DNA from: Candidatus Limosilactobacillus intestinigallinarum
Lineage (GTDB): Bacteria; Bacillota; Bacilli; Lactobacillales; Lactobacillaceae
Assembly: GCA_019117285.1 (NCBI GenBank)
Contig: DXAA01000017.1
Location: forward strand, 45,905 to 109,904
Direction of reading: 5' to 3'
DNA: 64,000 nt
The notes beneath the pieces are model-generated. The model worked only from the letters and a program-made list of their open reading frames with translations, made no database searches and was not told the DNA's origin. A program made the translations under genes and the position numbers. Numbering within the stretch: the stretch's first letter is position 1; each line of letters starts with the position of its first letter. This document shows, piece by piece, positions 7,756 through 15,456 of the stretch.

Positions 7756-8510
7756 AGGGGGACAGCAAGTCCCAATTCTCCCTCAAGCCGGAGATCATGC
7801 GCCGGCTGTGGTACCTGAGTTTTGAATCGACCTTTGCCGGGGATGTCGAGGAGCGGGAGGCCAAGCTGAATAACCTGCTCAGTCGGGCCAATGACCAGCT
7901 CTACCGTTACTGTCAGGTTGAACTTGCCAGGTTCTTTGCCGATGTCTCACCAGCCACCGAGCAGGCAATCGAGCGGGACTTCCTGTACCCGATCAAGTTT
8001 GTCCTGAAACAGGCGATGGAGCAATTCGGGATGTTTGATCAGGTTGAAGGTTATTTCAAGGATAATTATGATTACTCCCTGTTTGTCGGCCGTAACGATT
8101 GGACAATGCTGATCAACCAGGCCGAGGTCGGGACGGACATCATGTTCGTCAAGCAGGACGGGCGGCTGAAGGCCCAGATCAATAAGCAGCTCTTCAACAA
8201 GGTCTCCGACAACACGGCCCGGAACAGTGGGTCGATGCTGATGGATCGCTATTTCCAGTACCTGCCCCGGAAGTATCACATCAGTTATCAACACACCAGT
8301 ACCGGCTTTATCGTCGACGTTCAAAACTTTGACCGGTGGCTGGATAGCGATGCCCTGCAGCAGCGTTATGACAGTAGTAAGACCGCCCAGGATGCCCGCA
8401 AGGTCGATACCGATGCCAAGATGAGTGAGGCGATCGCTCGGCTCACGGCCATGCAGGAAAAACAGAACCAGCATCATCACCTGTTCGGCTGGTTACACCG
8501 GAATAAGTAG
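7736..8510 (+). pseudogene. phospholipase D-fold protein, C-terminal part
   Basis: The open frame after the IS right end has the same codon phase as the N-terminal part at 5187. It encodes about 257 residues, beginning FTMNRREGDSKSQFSLKPEI. Similar G+C-rich codon use and the lack of a ribosome site before ATG 7743 support it being the second half of the split gene. The section is soluble and mixed alpha/beta, ends in a His-rich tail (NQHHHLFGWLHRNK), and has no motif I can name. It might be expressed as a fragment. Confidence 0.7.
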
Positions 8511-8517
8511 CAAAATC

Positions 8518-8546
8518 GGCTAAGATCCATCATCCGGATCCTAGCC
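8518..8546 (+). terminator. stem-loop after the split PLD gene
   Basis: GGCTAAGATCC pairs with GGATCCTAGCC (one A/C mismatch) around a 7-nt loop. It lies 8 nt after the stop codon. There is no clear U-tract, so termination efficiency is uncertain. Confidence 0.45.
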
Positions 8547-8586
8547 TATTCAGGTACTTCGATGTAAAAAGCGCCGCCCAAAATGA

Positions 8587-8637
8587 TATAATACAAACGG
8601 CAATCAAAGATTTGACGTCAAAAGCAACCCTTGCCGT
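8587..8637. other. TATAAT followed by nested inverted repeat
   Basis: A TATAAT (8587-8592, plus strand) is followed by ACGGCAA (8597-8603), which pairs with TTGCCGT (8631-8637) and encloses the palindrome TTTGACGTCAAA (8611-8622). On the minus strand it lies just past the RNase HI stop and is followed by T-rich DNA, so it may simply be that gene's terminator. A short plus-strand RNA is the alternative. Confidence 0.4.
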
Positions 8638-8655
8638 ATTATCTAAGTGACGGGC

Positions 8656-9045
8656 CTATTCGAGAGTGCGCAGCGCCTGGTTGGCCAGGTGGTGGGCCCC
8701 GTGATTCTGCTGGTCGGGGATCCACTGGGTGACTACGGTCGTGAACTGGCCGATCAGCTGGTTGAGTGCGGCCAGCTCACTCTGGTAATGTTTTGTATAA
8801 TTTTTCCCGATGGCGTCACTGAGGACCCGGCTGTCGGTGTAGAATAGCACTGTTTGCTGGGGGCCGAAGCGATCCAGCAGGGATTGAAAGCCAAACCGGG
8901 CGGCGGCGAATTCGCCGTGGTGGTTATCGGCGCACGCCATAGTGGCGGTCAGCTGGTACTGCTGGTGGTTGGCAATGATGAGGGCGCCGAGCCCGGTGGG
9001 ACCGGGACTACCCTTGCTGGCGGCGTCAGTGTACAGTTTTAACAT
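8656..9045 (-). CDS. ribonuclease HI-family protein
   Basis: The 129-residue protein starts MLKLYTDAASKGSPGPTGLG, containing the first catalytic Asp (YTDAAS). It then has HHGEFAAARF with the catalytic Glu and FYTDSRVL with the second Asp. The C-terminal motif reads NHGAHHLANQAL, where classical RNase HI has a fourth Asp; the Firmicutes RNase HI-like subfamily often has His/Gln-containing versions there. It would degrade RNA in RNA-DNA hybrids. It is transcribed divergently from ebsA at 9083. Confidence 0.85.
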   Translation of the reverse strand: MLKLYTDAASKGSPGPTGLGALIIANHQQYQLTATMACADNHHGEFAAARFGFQSLLDRFGPQQTVLFYTDSRVLSDAIGKNYTKHYQSELAALNQLIGQFTTVVTQWIPDQQNHGAHHLANQALRTLE

Positions 9046-9082
9046 TAATAATTACCTCACTTTGAAAGGAAGAGTCTATCTT

Positions 9083-9490
9083 ATGGAGGAAGAGACCCGA
9101 TATTTTTATCAGCCAGACCTGACCGGCACGATCATCAGCTGGTGCTGGACATTCCTGCTGTTTTTGGCTGGCCTGATCGTCTGGCTGGAGATCACCCATT
9201 TTCAGTGGGTGACGGCCCTGTTCTTTGCGGCCTTTGCCATTTTAACATTTTTGGAGATCAAGCGGCGGACGGTGGTGATCACGCCGACTAAGCTGGTCTT
9301 CAGCCGCCTGCTCCAGCGGGACTACCTGATGATCCCGCTGGCCGACATTCGCCAGCCGCGCTTCACCAAGCACACGGTGACGATGACGGTCAACGGTGAG
9401 GTCCTCAACTTCACCTTCAGTCAGAAGGCCATCAAGCGCCTGCAACTGGCCCTGAACAACCAACTGGAGGGGACCAACCGTGACCATTAG
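9083..9490 (+). CDS. EbsA-family membrane protein
   Basis: ATG 9083 follows AAAGGAAGAG; a longer frame upstream overlaps the RNase HI gene antisense and is not credible. The 135-residue protein starts MEEETRYFYQPDLTGTIISW and has two membrane helices (about 18-37 and 43-60). A PH-like soluble tail follows (KRRTVVITPTKLVFSRLL, then VTMTVNGEVLNFTFSQ). This fits EbsA, first named in enterococcal pheromone/aggregation work and commonly found before lspA in lactobacilli. Its end overlaps the lspA start by 11 nt, so the two are translationally coupled. Confidence 0.75.
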   Translation: MEEETRYFYQPDLTGTIISWCWTFLLFLAGLIVWLEITHFQWVTALFFAAFAILTFLEIKRRTVVITPTKLVFSRLLQRDYLMIPLADIRQPRFTKHTVTMTVNGEVLNFTFSQKAIKRLQLALNNQLEGTNRDH

Positions 9491-9926
9491 CATTAGCCTG
9501 TTGCTCGTCGTGGCCCTGGTAATCATCGACCAGCTGGTAAAACACTGGGTGGCGACTACGATCACCGTGGGGACCAGCCACGTGGTCATCCCCGGGCTGC
9601 TGGCGCTGACTGACCTTCGCAACCACGGGGCGGCCTGGAGTATCCTCCAGGGCCAGCAGTGGTTCTTCGCCGTCGTCTCGGTGGTGGCAATCGCCGTGGT
9701 CGGCTACCTGATGTTTCGCTGGCGTCACCAGCCGGGCCTGATGATTGGCCTGGCCCTGATCCTGGCCGGGACCATCGGCAACTTCATCGACCGCCTGGCT
9801 CAGGGCTACGTGGTTGACATGTTCGAACTACTCTTCATCAATTTCCCGGTGTTCAACGTTGCGGACGCCTGCCTGACCATCGGGGTGTTGATCTTGATTA
9901 TTGCAATTCTACGGGAGGATGATTGA
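9480..9926 (+). CDS. lspA: lipoprotein signal peptidase (signal peptidase II)
   Basis: A GTG start at 9480 overlaps the end of ebsA. The 148-residue protein has four membrane helices and both catalytic Asp motifs of the family: GTIGNFIDRLAQGYVVDMF and FNVADACLTIGV. It cleaves diacylglyceryl-modified prolipoproteins at the membrane. Likely clients in this window are the LAGC/AAGC/LAGC-type lipoproteins at 15457, 40392 and 40913. The order ebsA-lspA-rluD is typical for lactobacilli and matches the lspA-ylyB start of the Bacillus pyrimidine region. Confidence 0.95.
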   Translation: MTISISLLLVVALVIIDQLVKHWVATTITVGTSHVVIPGLLALTDLRNHGAAWSILQGQQWFFAVVSVVAIAVVGYLMFRWRHQPGLMIGLALILAGTIGNFIDRLAQGYVVDMFELLFINFPVFNVADACLTIGVLILIIAILREDD

Positions 9927-9929
9927 CGG

Positions 9930-10841
9930 ATGGATGAACCAGTACGCCTGGTGATTGACAACAACCTGACGGGGCGGATCGACAAACAGCTCGGCCACCA
10001 CTTCAGTCAATACTCGCGCTCCCAGCTCCAGCGTTGGATTGAGGACGGCCACGTCCAGGTCAACGGCCAGACCGTCAAACCCAAGTATAAGCTGGCGGCG
10101 GGGGACGTGGTTACCATCACCCCCGAGCAGCCGAAGAAGATCGACCTGGTACCGGAGAATATCCCTCTCGACATCGTTTACGAGGACGACGACGTGATCG
10201 TGGTCAACAAGCCCCAGGGGATGGTTGTCCACCCGGCACCGGGGCATCCCGACCACACCCTGGTCAACGCCCTCCTCTATCACTCGCCGCTGTCGACGAT
10301 CAACGGTGAGTTCCGGCCCGGGATCGTCCACCGGATCGACAAGGACACCTCGGGCCTCTTGATGGTGGCCAAGAACGACATGGCCCATCGGTCGCTGGCC
10401 GCCCAGCTCAAGGCCAAGACCAACGAGCGGGAGTACGTGGCCCTGGTCCACGGGGTGATCAAGGAGGACCGGGGGACGATCGACGCGCCGCTGGGCCGGT
10501 CGCCCAAGGACCGCAAGAAGCAGGCGGTCGTCGCTGGTGGCCGGCACGCGGTCACCCACTTCAAGGTCCTCAGGCGCTACCGCCACTATACCCTGGTGTC
10601 CTGCCGCCTGGAGACCGGGCGAACCCACCAGATCCGGGTCCACATGAAGTACATCGGCCACCCGCTGGCCGGCGATCCCCTCTACGGGCCGCGTAAGACC
10701 CTGCCGGGCAAGGGCCAGTACCTGCATGCCCGCTTGCTGGGCTTCAAGCACCCGCGGACCGGGGAGCAGTTGACCTTCACGGCCCCGCTCCCACCGTATT
10801 TCCAGCAGATGCTAGACAAACTCGATAAGACCGATAAGTAA
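9930..10841 (+). CDS. rluD: RluA-family 23S rRNA pseudouridine synthase (RluD-like)
   Basis: The 303-residue protein starts 3 nt after the lspA stop (GGAGGATGATTGACGG ribosome site). It has an N-terminal S4 RNA-binding domain (YSRSQLQRWIEDGHVQVNG), then the catalytic RluA domain with GIVHRIDKDTSGLLMVAKN containing the nucleophilic Asp. CRLETGRTHQIRVHMKYIGH follows near the C-terminus. It converts uridines to pseudouridine in large-subunit rRNA. In relatives the pyr operon follows this gene; here it is followed by the unusual carA-carB pair. Confidence 0.9.
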   Translation: MDEPVRLVIDNNLTGRIDKQLGHHFSQYSRSQLQRWIEDGHVQVNGQTVKPKYKLAAGDVVTITPEQPKKIDLVPENIPLDIVYEDDDVIVVNKPQGMVVHPAPGHPDHTLVNALLYHSPLSTINGEFRPGIVHRIDKDTSGLLMVAKNDMAHRSLAAQLKAKTNEREYVALVHGVIKEDRGTIDAPLGRSPKDRKKQAVVAGGRHAVTHFKVLRRYRHYTLVSCRLETGRTHQIRVHMKYIGHPLAGDPLYGPRKTLPGKGQYLHARLLGFKHPRTGEQLTFTAPLPPYFQQMLDKLDKTDK

Positions 10842-10845
10842 TTCC

Positions 10846-10873
10846 TTGAAATTGTGCCCGGGTACGGCATAAT
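10846..10873 (+). promoter_or_regulatory. promoter for carA-carB
   Basis: TTGAAA (10846-10851) and CATAAT (10868-10873) are 16 nt apart. The promoter lies directly after the rluD stop. No PyrR-binding leader or terminator is visible between it and carA, so pyrimidine attenuation is not supported. Confidence 0.5.
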
Positions 10874-10908
10874 AGGACATGAGAACGTAATTAAGGGTGA
10901 GTGATAAA

Positions 10909-11991
10909 GTGACAGCACGCTACCTAATATTTGAAGATGGCACGATTTTCGCCGGCGAGGGCTTCGGGGCCCCCGCGGTAACCTTTGGCGAGGTGGTTTT
11001 CAACACCAGCATGACCGGTTACCAGGAGATCATCACCAACCAGATCTACAATAACCAGATCGTGGTGTTTTCCCAGCCGAACATCGGCAGCTACGGCATC
11101 CAGCGCAACATCTATGAGACAATTGTCCCGACGATCAAGGGGGTCGTCGTGCGTTCGCTGGCCAACGTGGGCGCCAACAACTCCCGCCAGCAGACCCTCG
11201 ACCGCTACCTCAAGCAGATGAACATCCCCGGGATCACCAACATCGACACCCGGGCGGTGATCCACAAACTGCGGGACGCCGGCAAGCCACTGAAGGGGAG
11301 CATCGTGCCCGTGCCGGACGACCACGCCTTCGACCAGCTTCACGCCACGGTCCTGACCAACCAGCAGGTCGCCCAGGTGGCCACCCCCAAGCCCTACCCG
11401 AATCCGGGCGTTGGAATGAGCGTGGTCGTCGTTGACTTCGGGTTGAAGAACGGGGTTCTGCGGGAGCTCAGTCGGCGCAAATGCAACGTCACGGTCCTGC
11501 CCTACACTGCCACGGCCGAGGAGATTCTCCGCCTGGATCCGGATGGGGTGGTCCTGTCCAGCGGTCCCGGGGACCCGAACAGTATCAAGCGGTCGGTCCT
11601 GGAGATGATCCAGCAGATCCAGACCAAGGTGCCGCTGTTTGCGATCGGCCTTGGTCACGAGTTATTTGCGATCGCCAACGGGGCGACGGTCCAGCGGGAC
11701 CCGGTCGAACACCACGGGATGAACCACCCGCTCAAGGAGGTCATCACCGACCACATCGTCTACGCCAACCAGGGGGGCGGTTACCGGATCGACCCGAATA
11801 CCGTCGACCGGTCCCAGCTGTTCATCACCTACGTTGACCTGATCGACGACAGTATCCAGGGCCTCCGCCACCGCCACTACCCGGCTTTCTCAGTCCAGTT
11901 CTTCCCGGATGGGGCGCCGGGTCCGGACGAGACGGACGGCCTGTTTGACGAATTCCTCGACATCATGAAGCGGAAGGAGGCGCGGCACTGA
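10909..11991 (+). CDS. carbamoyl-phosphate synthase small subunit homologue lacking catalytic residues
   Basis: GTG 10909 has AAGGGTGAG upstream; an in-frame GTG at 10897 is less well placed. The overall fold is clear: TARYLIFEDGTIFAGEGFG, NTSMTGYQEIITN, DTRAVIHKLRDAGKP, then a class I glutamine amidotransferase domain (VVLSSGPGDPNSIKRS). The nucleophile motif reads AIGLGHELFAIANG, with Gly247 where the active-site Cys belongs. The catalytic His is Phe332 (SVQFFPDGAPGP instead of QFHPD). HGYAV-type sequence is GGGYRI. Glutaminase activity is therefore not expected. The length (360) is normal and the frame intact, overlapping carB by 1 nt. It is a likely pseudoenzyme kept with its partner. Confidence 0.85.
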   Translation: MTARYLIFEDGTIFAGEGFGAPAVTFGEVVFNTSMTGYQEIITNQIYNNQIVVFSQPNIGSYGIQRNIYETIVPTIKGVVVRSLANVGANNSRQQTLDRYLKQMNIPGITNIDTRAVIHKLRDAGKPLKGSIVPVPDDHAFDQLHATVLTNQQVAQVATPKPYPNPGVGMSVVVVDFGLKNGVLRELSRRKCNVTVLPYTATAEEILRLDPDGVVLSSGPGDPNSIKRSVLEMIQQIQTKVPLFAIGLGHELFAIANGATVQRDPVEHHGMNHPLKEVITDHIVYANQGGGYRIDPNTVDRSQLFITYVDLIDDSIQGLRHRHYPAFSVQFFPDGAPGPDETDGLFDEFLDIMKRKEARH

Positions 11992-14510
11992 TGACGAAAC
12001 AAACCATCAAATCGGTTCTGGTGATCGGGGCCGGGGCCAACGACGTCCAGCACGGTGACGAGCTGGACGCGGCGACCTTCCAGATCACCACGGCCTTCAA
12101 GAAGCTCGGCATCAAGACCATCCTGGCCGACGACAACCCGTTCTCGGTCAGCCTGGAGAACCGGTCGGCGGTCGACCACGCCTGCATCGGGCCGCTGAAC
12201 GTTGAGCACCTGGTGCAGCTGATTGAACGCTACCACCCGCACGCCATCCTGCCGACGGTCGGCAACCAGCACGCCTTCGAGCTGACCCAGGAACTCCTCG
12301 AGAAGGGAATCATTCAGAAGCGTGACATCCAGCTGCTCGGGGTTCCCGAGGCGACGGTGCGCCAGGTGAACAACCCGGTCCTGCTCAGTCGGACCCTCCA
12401 CAAGATGGACGCGCCGATGAAGTCGGTGGTCACCGTCAGTAACTACCAGGACGCCCTGGAGGAGGCCCAGAAGTTGGGCTACCCGGTGATCATCCGCTCC
12501 GTTTTGCCGAAGAGCAACAGTACCCGGCGGATCGTCCACGACCAGCGGGAACTGGCGACGGCGGTCCAGAGCTGCCTCAGCCAGTCGCGGGCCGAACAGG
12601 TCCTGGTTCAACAGAGTCTGGCCGGTTATAAGGAAATTGAGGTGATGGTCCAGCGGGACGCCTCGGGGACGATGATGATGCTCTCGATGGTCGAGGACAT
12701 GGACCCGATCGGCATTCACGCCGGGGACTCGGTGGCCTTCAACCCGCCACAGACCTTGCTGGACCGGCAGATTCAAGACATGCGGGACACCGCCTTTGCG
12801 ATCACCCGGAAGCTGCGGATTGTCGGCATCAACCACGTCCAGTTCGCCCTGGACCCGGACAACGACAAGTTCTACGTCATCAAGAACAGTCCCTACTTCG
12901 ACCGGATGACCTCCTTTGTCGCCCAGTCGACTGGTTATCCGATCGCGGCGGTCTGCGCCCAGCTTTACGCCGGCAAACTTCTCCGTGACATTGACCTGGG
13001 GGATAACTACGTCCACCACGCCGCCCTGGTCGAGCCGACGATGGACCACATCGCGGCCCGGGTCCCGGTCTGGGGCTTTACCGAGATTCCCGAGGCCAGC
13101 CGCCTGCTGGGGACGGAGAAGAAGTCAGTTGGGACCGTCTTTGGGGTCGGTCGGAGCACGATCGAGGCCCTCTTCAAGGCGATCGAGTCCCGTTACCGGG
13201 AGCCGGCCGACTTTCACCTGGCCGCCCAGCAGAAGCTGAGTGATGACGAGCTGATCGTCAAACTGGTCCACCCCGAGGCCGGCCGCCTCTTCGTCCTGAT
13301 TGAGGCGATGAACCGCGGCTACTCCGTCGATGAGCTGGCGGAGATGACCAAGATCGACCCCTTCTACTTCGACCAGATCAACAAGATGCGCCTCCTGATT
13401 AAGGAGGTCGTCGACAACCCGGGCAAGGAGCCGGTCTTGATTCGGGCCAAGAGCTACGGGCTGAGCAATCAGCTGATCGCCCGTCTCTGGAAGACAACCC
13501 CGAGTCGGATCTACCAGATGCTGGTTGACCACCAGATCACCAGCAAGTACAAGGAGATCGAACCGTCCGCCGGCGAGTTCGACCAGCACACCAATAGTTT
13601 CTACTCGGCCCTGGAGGATGAGAACGAGGGGACCAAGACGGCCCAGCCCAGTGCCATGATCATCGGCACCGGGGGCTTGCGACTCGGCCTCAGCAATTCG
13701 GGAGACTACTTCGTGGCGGCGATGATGCGTCAGCTGCGCCACGAGGGCTACCACACGGTGATCGTCGACACCAACCCGAGCTCGGTGGCTCTGGTCCGGG
13801 AGCTGAGCGACAAGCGCTACCTGGAGCCGCCGACGCCGGAGAACGTCCTCCAGCTCCTCAAAGTCGAACAGCCCCAACTCCTGTTCGTGCCGGCCTCCTA
13901 CACCCAGCTGTTGGCCGGGCTGAAGGCGATCGACCTGCAGTGCCGGTTGATCGTCCTGCCCGATGACCGCCTGCCGAAGTTCGACAGCCGGGCTGGCAAG
14001 CTGGTCGCCTTCAACTACATCTTCGACGGCGACTACGCCTACCCACTGGGGACGACGACCAACCTGCTCTCCCCAGAGCAGCTGAACTACCAGTCGACGG
14101 CGATCCGCTACCCGGCGGAGGTGCCGGACTATGCCTTCCAGTCGCTGAGTGACCAGGCCAGCAAGACCGTCATGGACCAGAATGATCCGGGATTGTACCA
14201 GGTCATCTTCGTCAAGGCGGGGGATGAGTACCGGCAGATCGGGGTTCAGCCGCTGCCGCTGACCGAGGTCGCCTTCCTGTCGAAGGTCCTCCAGGTCAGC
14301 CTGCCGGGGGTCTTCACCCAGCTGCTGACCGGGAGCCTGGCCAGCGAGACGGTGATCGATTCCCTGAAGCAGACCAGCGACCCCGGCGTGGTGACCTACC
14401 GGGCGACCTTCCCGTTCAAGGCCCTCCACGTCCAGAACGGCTTACCAGCCGTCAACAAGATCATCGGGGCGCGGATGCAATTCTTGACGCCACCGTTGCA
14501 AAATGAATAG
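11991..14510 (+). CDS. carbamoyl-phosphate synthase large subunit homologue, shortened and lacking ATP-grasp metal ligands
   Basis: The 839-residue protein is about 220 shorter than CarB. The first half aligns with the carboxyphosphate domain (KEIEVMVQRDASG, DPIGIHAGDSVAF, HVQFALDP). However, the metal-binding VIEMNPR motif is VIKNSPY (Lys298 and Ser300 for Glu299 and Asn301, E. coli numbering), and the Gly-rich RPAFTLGGTGG loop is RSVLPKSNSTRR. The oligomerisation region follows. The second half has a nucleotide-fold start (MIIGTGGLRLGLSNSGDYFV), but most of its ATP-grasp core is missing, its EVNPR equivalent is GVQPLP, and the C-terminal MGS-like allosteric domain is absent. The frame is intact, so this is probably a maintained pseudoenzyme rather than recent decay. 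Confidence 0.8.
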   Translation: MTKQTIKSVLVIGAGANDVQHGDELDAATFQITTAFKKLGIKTILADDNPFSVSLENRSAVDHACIGPLNVEHLVQLIERYHPHAILPTVGNQHAFELTQELLEKGIIQKRDIQLLGVPEATVRQVNNPVLLSRTLHKMDAPMKSVVTVSNYQDALEEAQKLGYPVIIRSVLPKSNSTRRIVHDQRELATAVQSCLSQSRAEQVLVQQSLAGYKEIEVMVQRDASGTMMMLSMVEDMDPIGIHAGDSVAFNPPQTLLDRQIQDMRDTAFAITRKLRIVGINHVQFALDPDNDKFYVIKNSPYFDRMTSFVAQSTGYPIAAVCAQLYAGKLLRDIDLGDNYVHHAALVEPTMDHIAARVPVWGFTEIPEASRLLGTEKKSVGTVFGVGRSTIEALFKAIESRYREPADFHLAAQQKLSDDELIVKLVHPEAGRLFVLIEAMNRGYSVDELAEMTKIDPFYFDQINKMRLLIKEVVDNPGKEPVLIRAKSYGLSNQLIARLWKTTPSRIYQMLVDHQITSKYKEIEPSAGEFDQHTNSFYSALEDENEGTKTAQPSAMIIGTGGLRLGLSNSGDYFVAAMMRQLRHEGYHTVIVDTNPSSVALVRELSDKRYLEPPTPENVLQLLKVEQPQLLFVPASYTQLLAGLKAIDLQCRLIVLPDDRLPKFDSRAGKLVAFNYIFDGDYAYPLGTTTNLLSPEQLNYQSTAIRYPAEVPDYAFQSLSDQASKTVMDQNDPGLYQVIFVKAGDEYRQIGVQPLPLTEVAFLSKVLQVSLPGVFTQLLTGSLASETVIDSLKQTSDPGVVTYRATFPFKALHVQNGLPAVNKIIGARMQFLTPPLQNE

Positions 14511-14515
14511 AATAG

Positions 14516-14543
14516 AAAGCATTCCAGTACGGGATGCTTTTTT
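14516..14543 (+). terminator. rho-independent terminator after carB
   Basis: AAGCATTCC pairs with GGGATGCTT around a short loop and is followed by six T. It begins 6 nt after the carB stop. Confidence 0.8.
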
Positions 14544-14561
14544 GATTTGGGAGGGAAAATA

Positions 14562-15404
14562 ATGGTACGGATTGCCATCAGCAGTGATAATCACCTGGAC
14601 GTCAACCAGGTCGACCCGGCCGCGGCCCTGACGCTGCAGGCCACCTACCTACGTGATCATGGGGTGCAGTACTACTTCTACGGTGGGGACCTCTTTAACG
14701 ACTTCAGCCGGACCCGGCGCTACATGGCCGCGCTGCGGGACCGACTGGCTGCCACCACCCGGGTCTACTACATCGCTGGTAACCATGACCTCCTCCAACA
14801 CGCCCCCTACGGCCTGGTCGAGGGGATGCCCGATCCGGGTTACCTCCACAATCGCTATGTCGACCTGCCGGGAACCGCTTGGCGGGTGGTCGGCAACAAC
14901 GGTTGGTACGACTACTCCTTTTCGACCTACCGGGACGATCCGGCGGCGGTCCGCCAGTGGAAACGGGTCTACTGGCTGGACAGCGAGATCGACCAGCCCG
15001 GCGACGACCAGGAGCGCATGACCACCGTCCTCGACCAGGTAAAATCCCAGTTGACGCTGTCCCGGCAGGCGGACAAACGGGTGCTCTTCCTGACCCATTT
15101 TGCCCCTCGGCACGAACTCCTGGCCCCGCACCCGGCCGCCATCCACACCGCCCGGCAGGAGCGTTTCTACCAGATGATCAACGCCATGATGGGCAGTGAT
15201 CGCCTCGGCGACCTCCTGGAGGGAGTCGGCAACGTCAAGGAGGTTTTCTACGGGCACCTCCACGGCCACCATCCAGCCCTGACTCGCCATGGGGTCACCT
15301 ACCTGAACCAGGCGGTCGGCGTCCGTAACAAACGGATCGACGAGTGGCAGGCCGCCGATTTCGCCGCCCAGTGGCAAGCCCGCCTGCGGATCATCGATCT
15401 ATAA
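14562..15404 (+). CDS. calcineurin-like metallophosphoesterase
   Basis: ATG 14562 follows GGGAGGG. The 280-residue protein shows the ordered metallophosphoesterase motifs: ISSDNHLD (D-x-H), YFYGGDLFND (GGDxxxD), YYIAGNHDLL (GNHD), FLTHFAPRHE and FYGHLHGHHP (GHxH). It would use two divalent metals to hydrolyse a phosphodiester or phosphomonoester; the substrate is not evident. It is cytoplasmic, with no signal peptide. It stands between two terminators as its own unit, with the lipoprotein gene starting 53 nt downstream. Confidence 0.85.
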   Translation: MVRIAISSDNHLDVNQVDPAAALTLQATYLRDHGVQYYFYGGDLFNDFSRTRRYMAALRDRLAATTRVYYIAGNHDLLQHAPYGLVEGMPDPGYLHNRYVDLPGTAWRVVGNNGWYDYSFSTYRDDPAAVRQWKRVYWLDSEIDQPGDDQERMTTVLDQVKSQLTLSRQADKRVLFLTHFAPRHELLAPHPAAIHTARQERFYQMINAMMGSDRLGDLLEGVGNVKEVFYGHLHGHHPALTRHGVTYLNQAVGVRNKRIDEWQAADFAAQWQARLRIIDL

Positions 15405-15456
15405 GCCTGATTTCGCGGTATAATGGGGCCGAGAATGTTTGGGAGGGGATCGTATT

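Noticed and set aside
11647..11649. Cys-to-Gly change in CarA as a sequencing error
   Set aside because: The catalytic His is also lost by a two-base change and the CarB partner lacks its metal ligands, so several independent losses agree.
11877..14429. Long minus-strand open frames (390 and 434 codons) opposite carA and carB
   Set aside because: They are antisense shadows in G+C-rich coding DNA, are composed of low-complexity H/R/V/D-rich sequence, lack ribosome sites and match no family.
9930..14510. Functional pyrimidine (pyr) operon after rluD
   Set aside because: The position is that of a pyr operon, but pyrR, pyrP, pyrB and pyrC are absent and the car genes lack catalytic residues.
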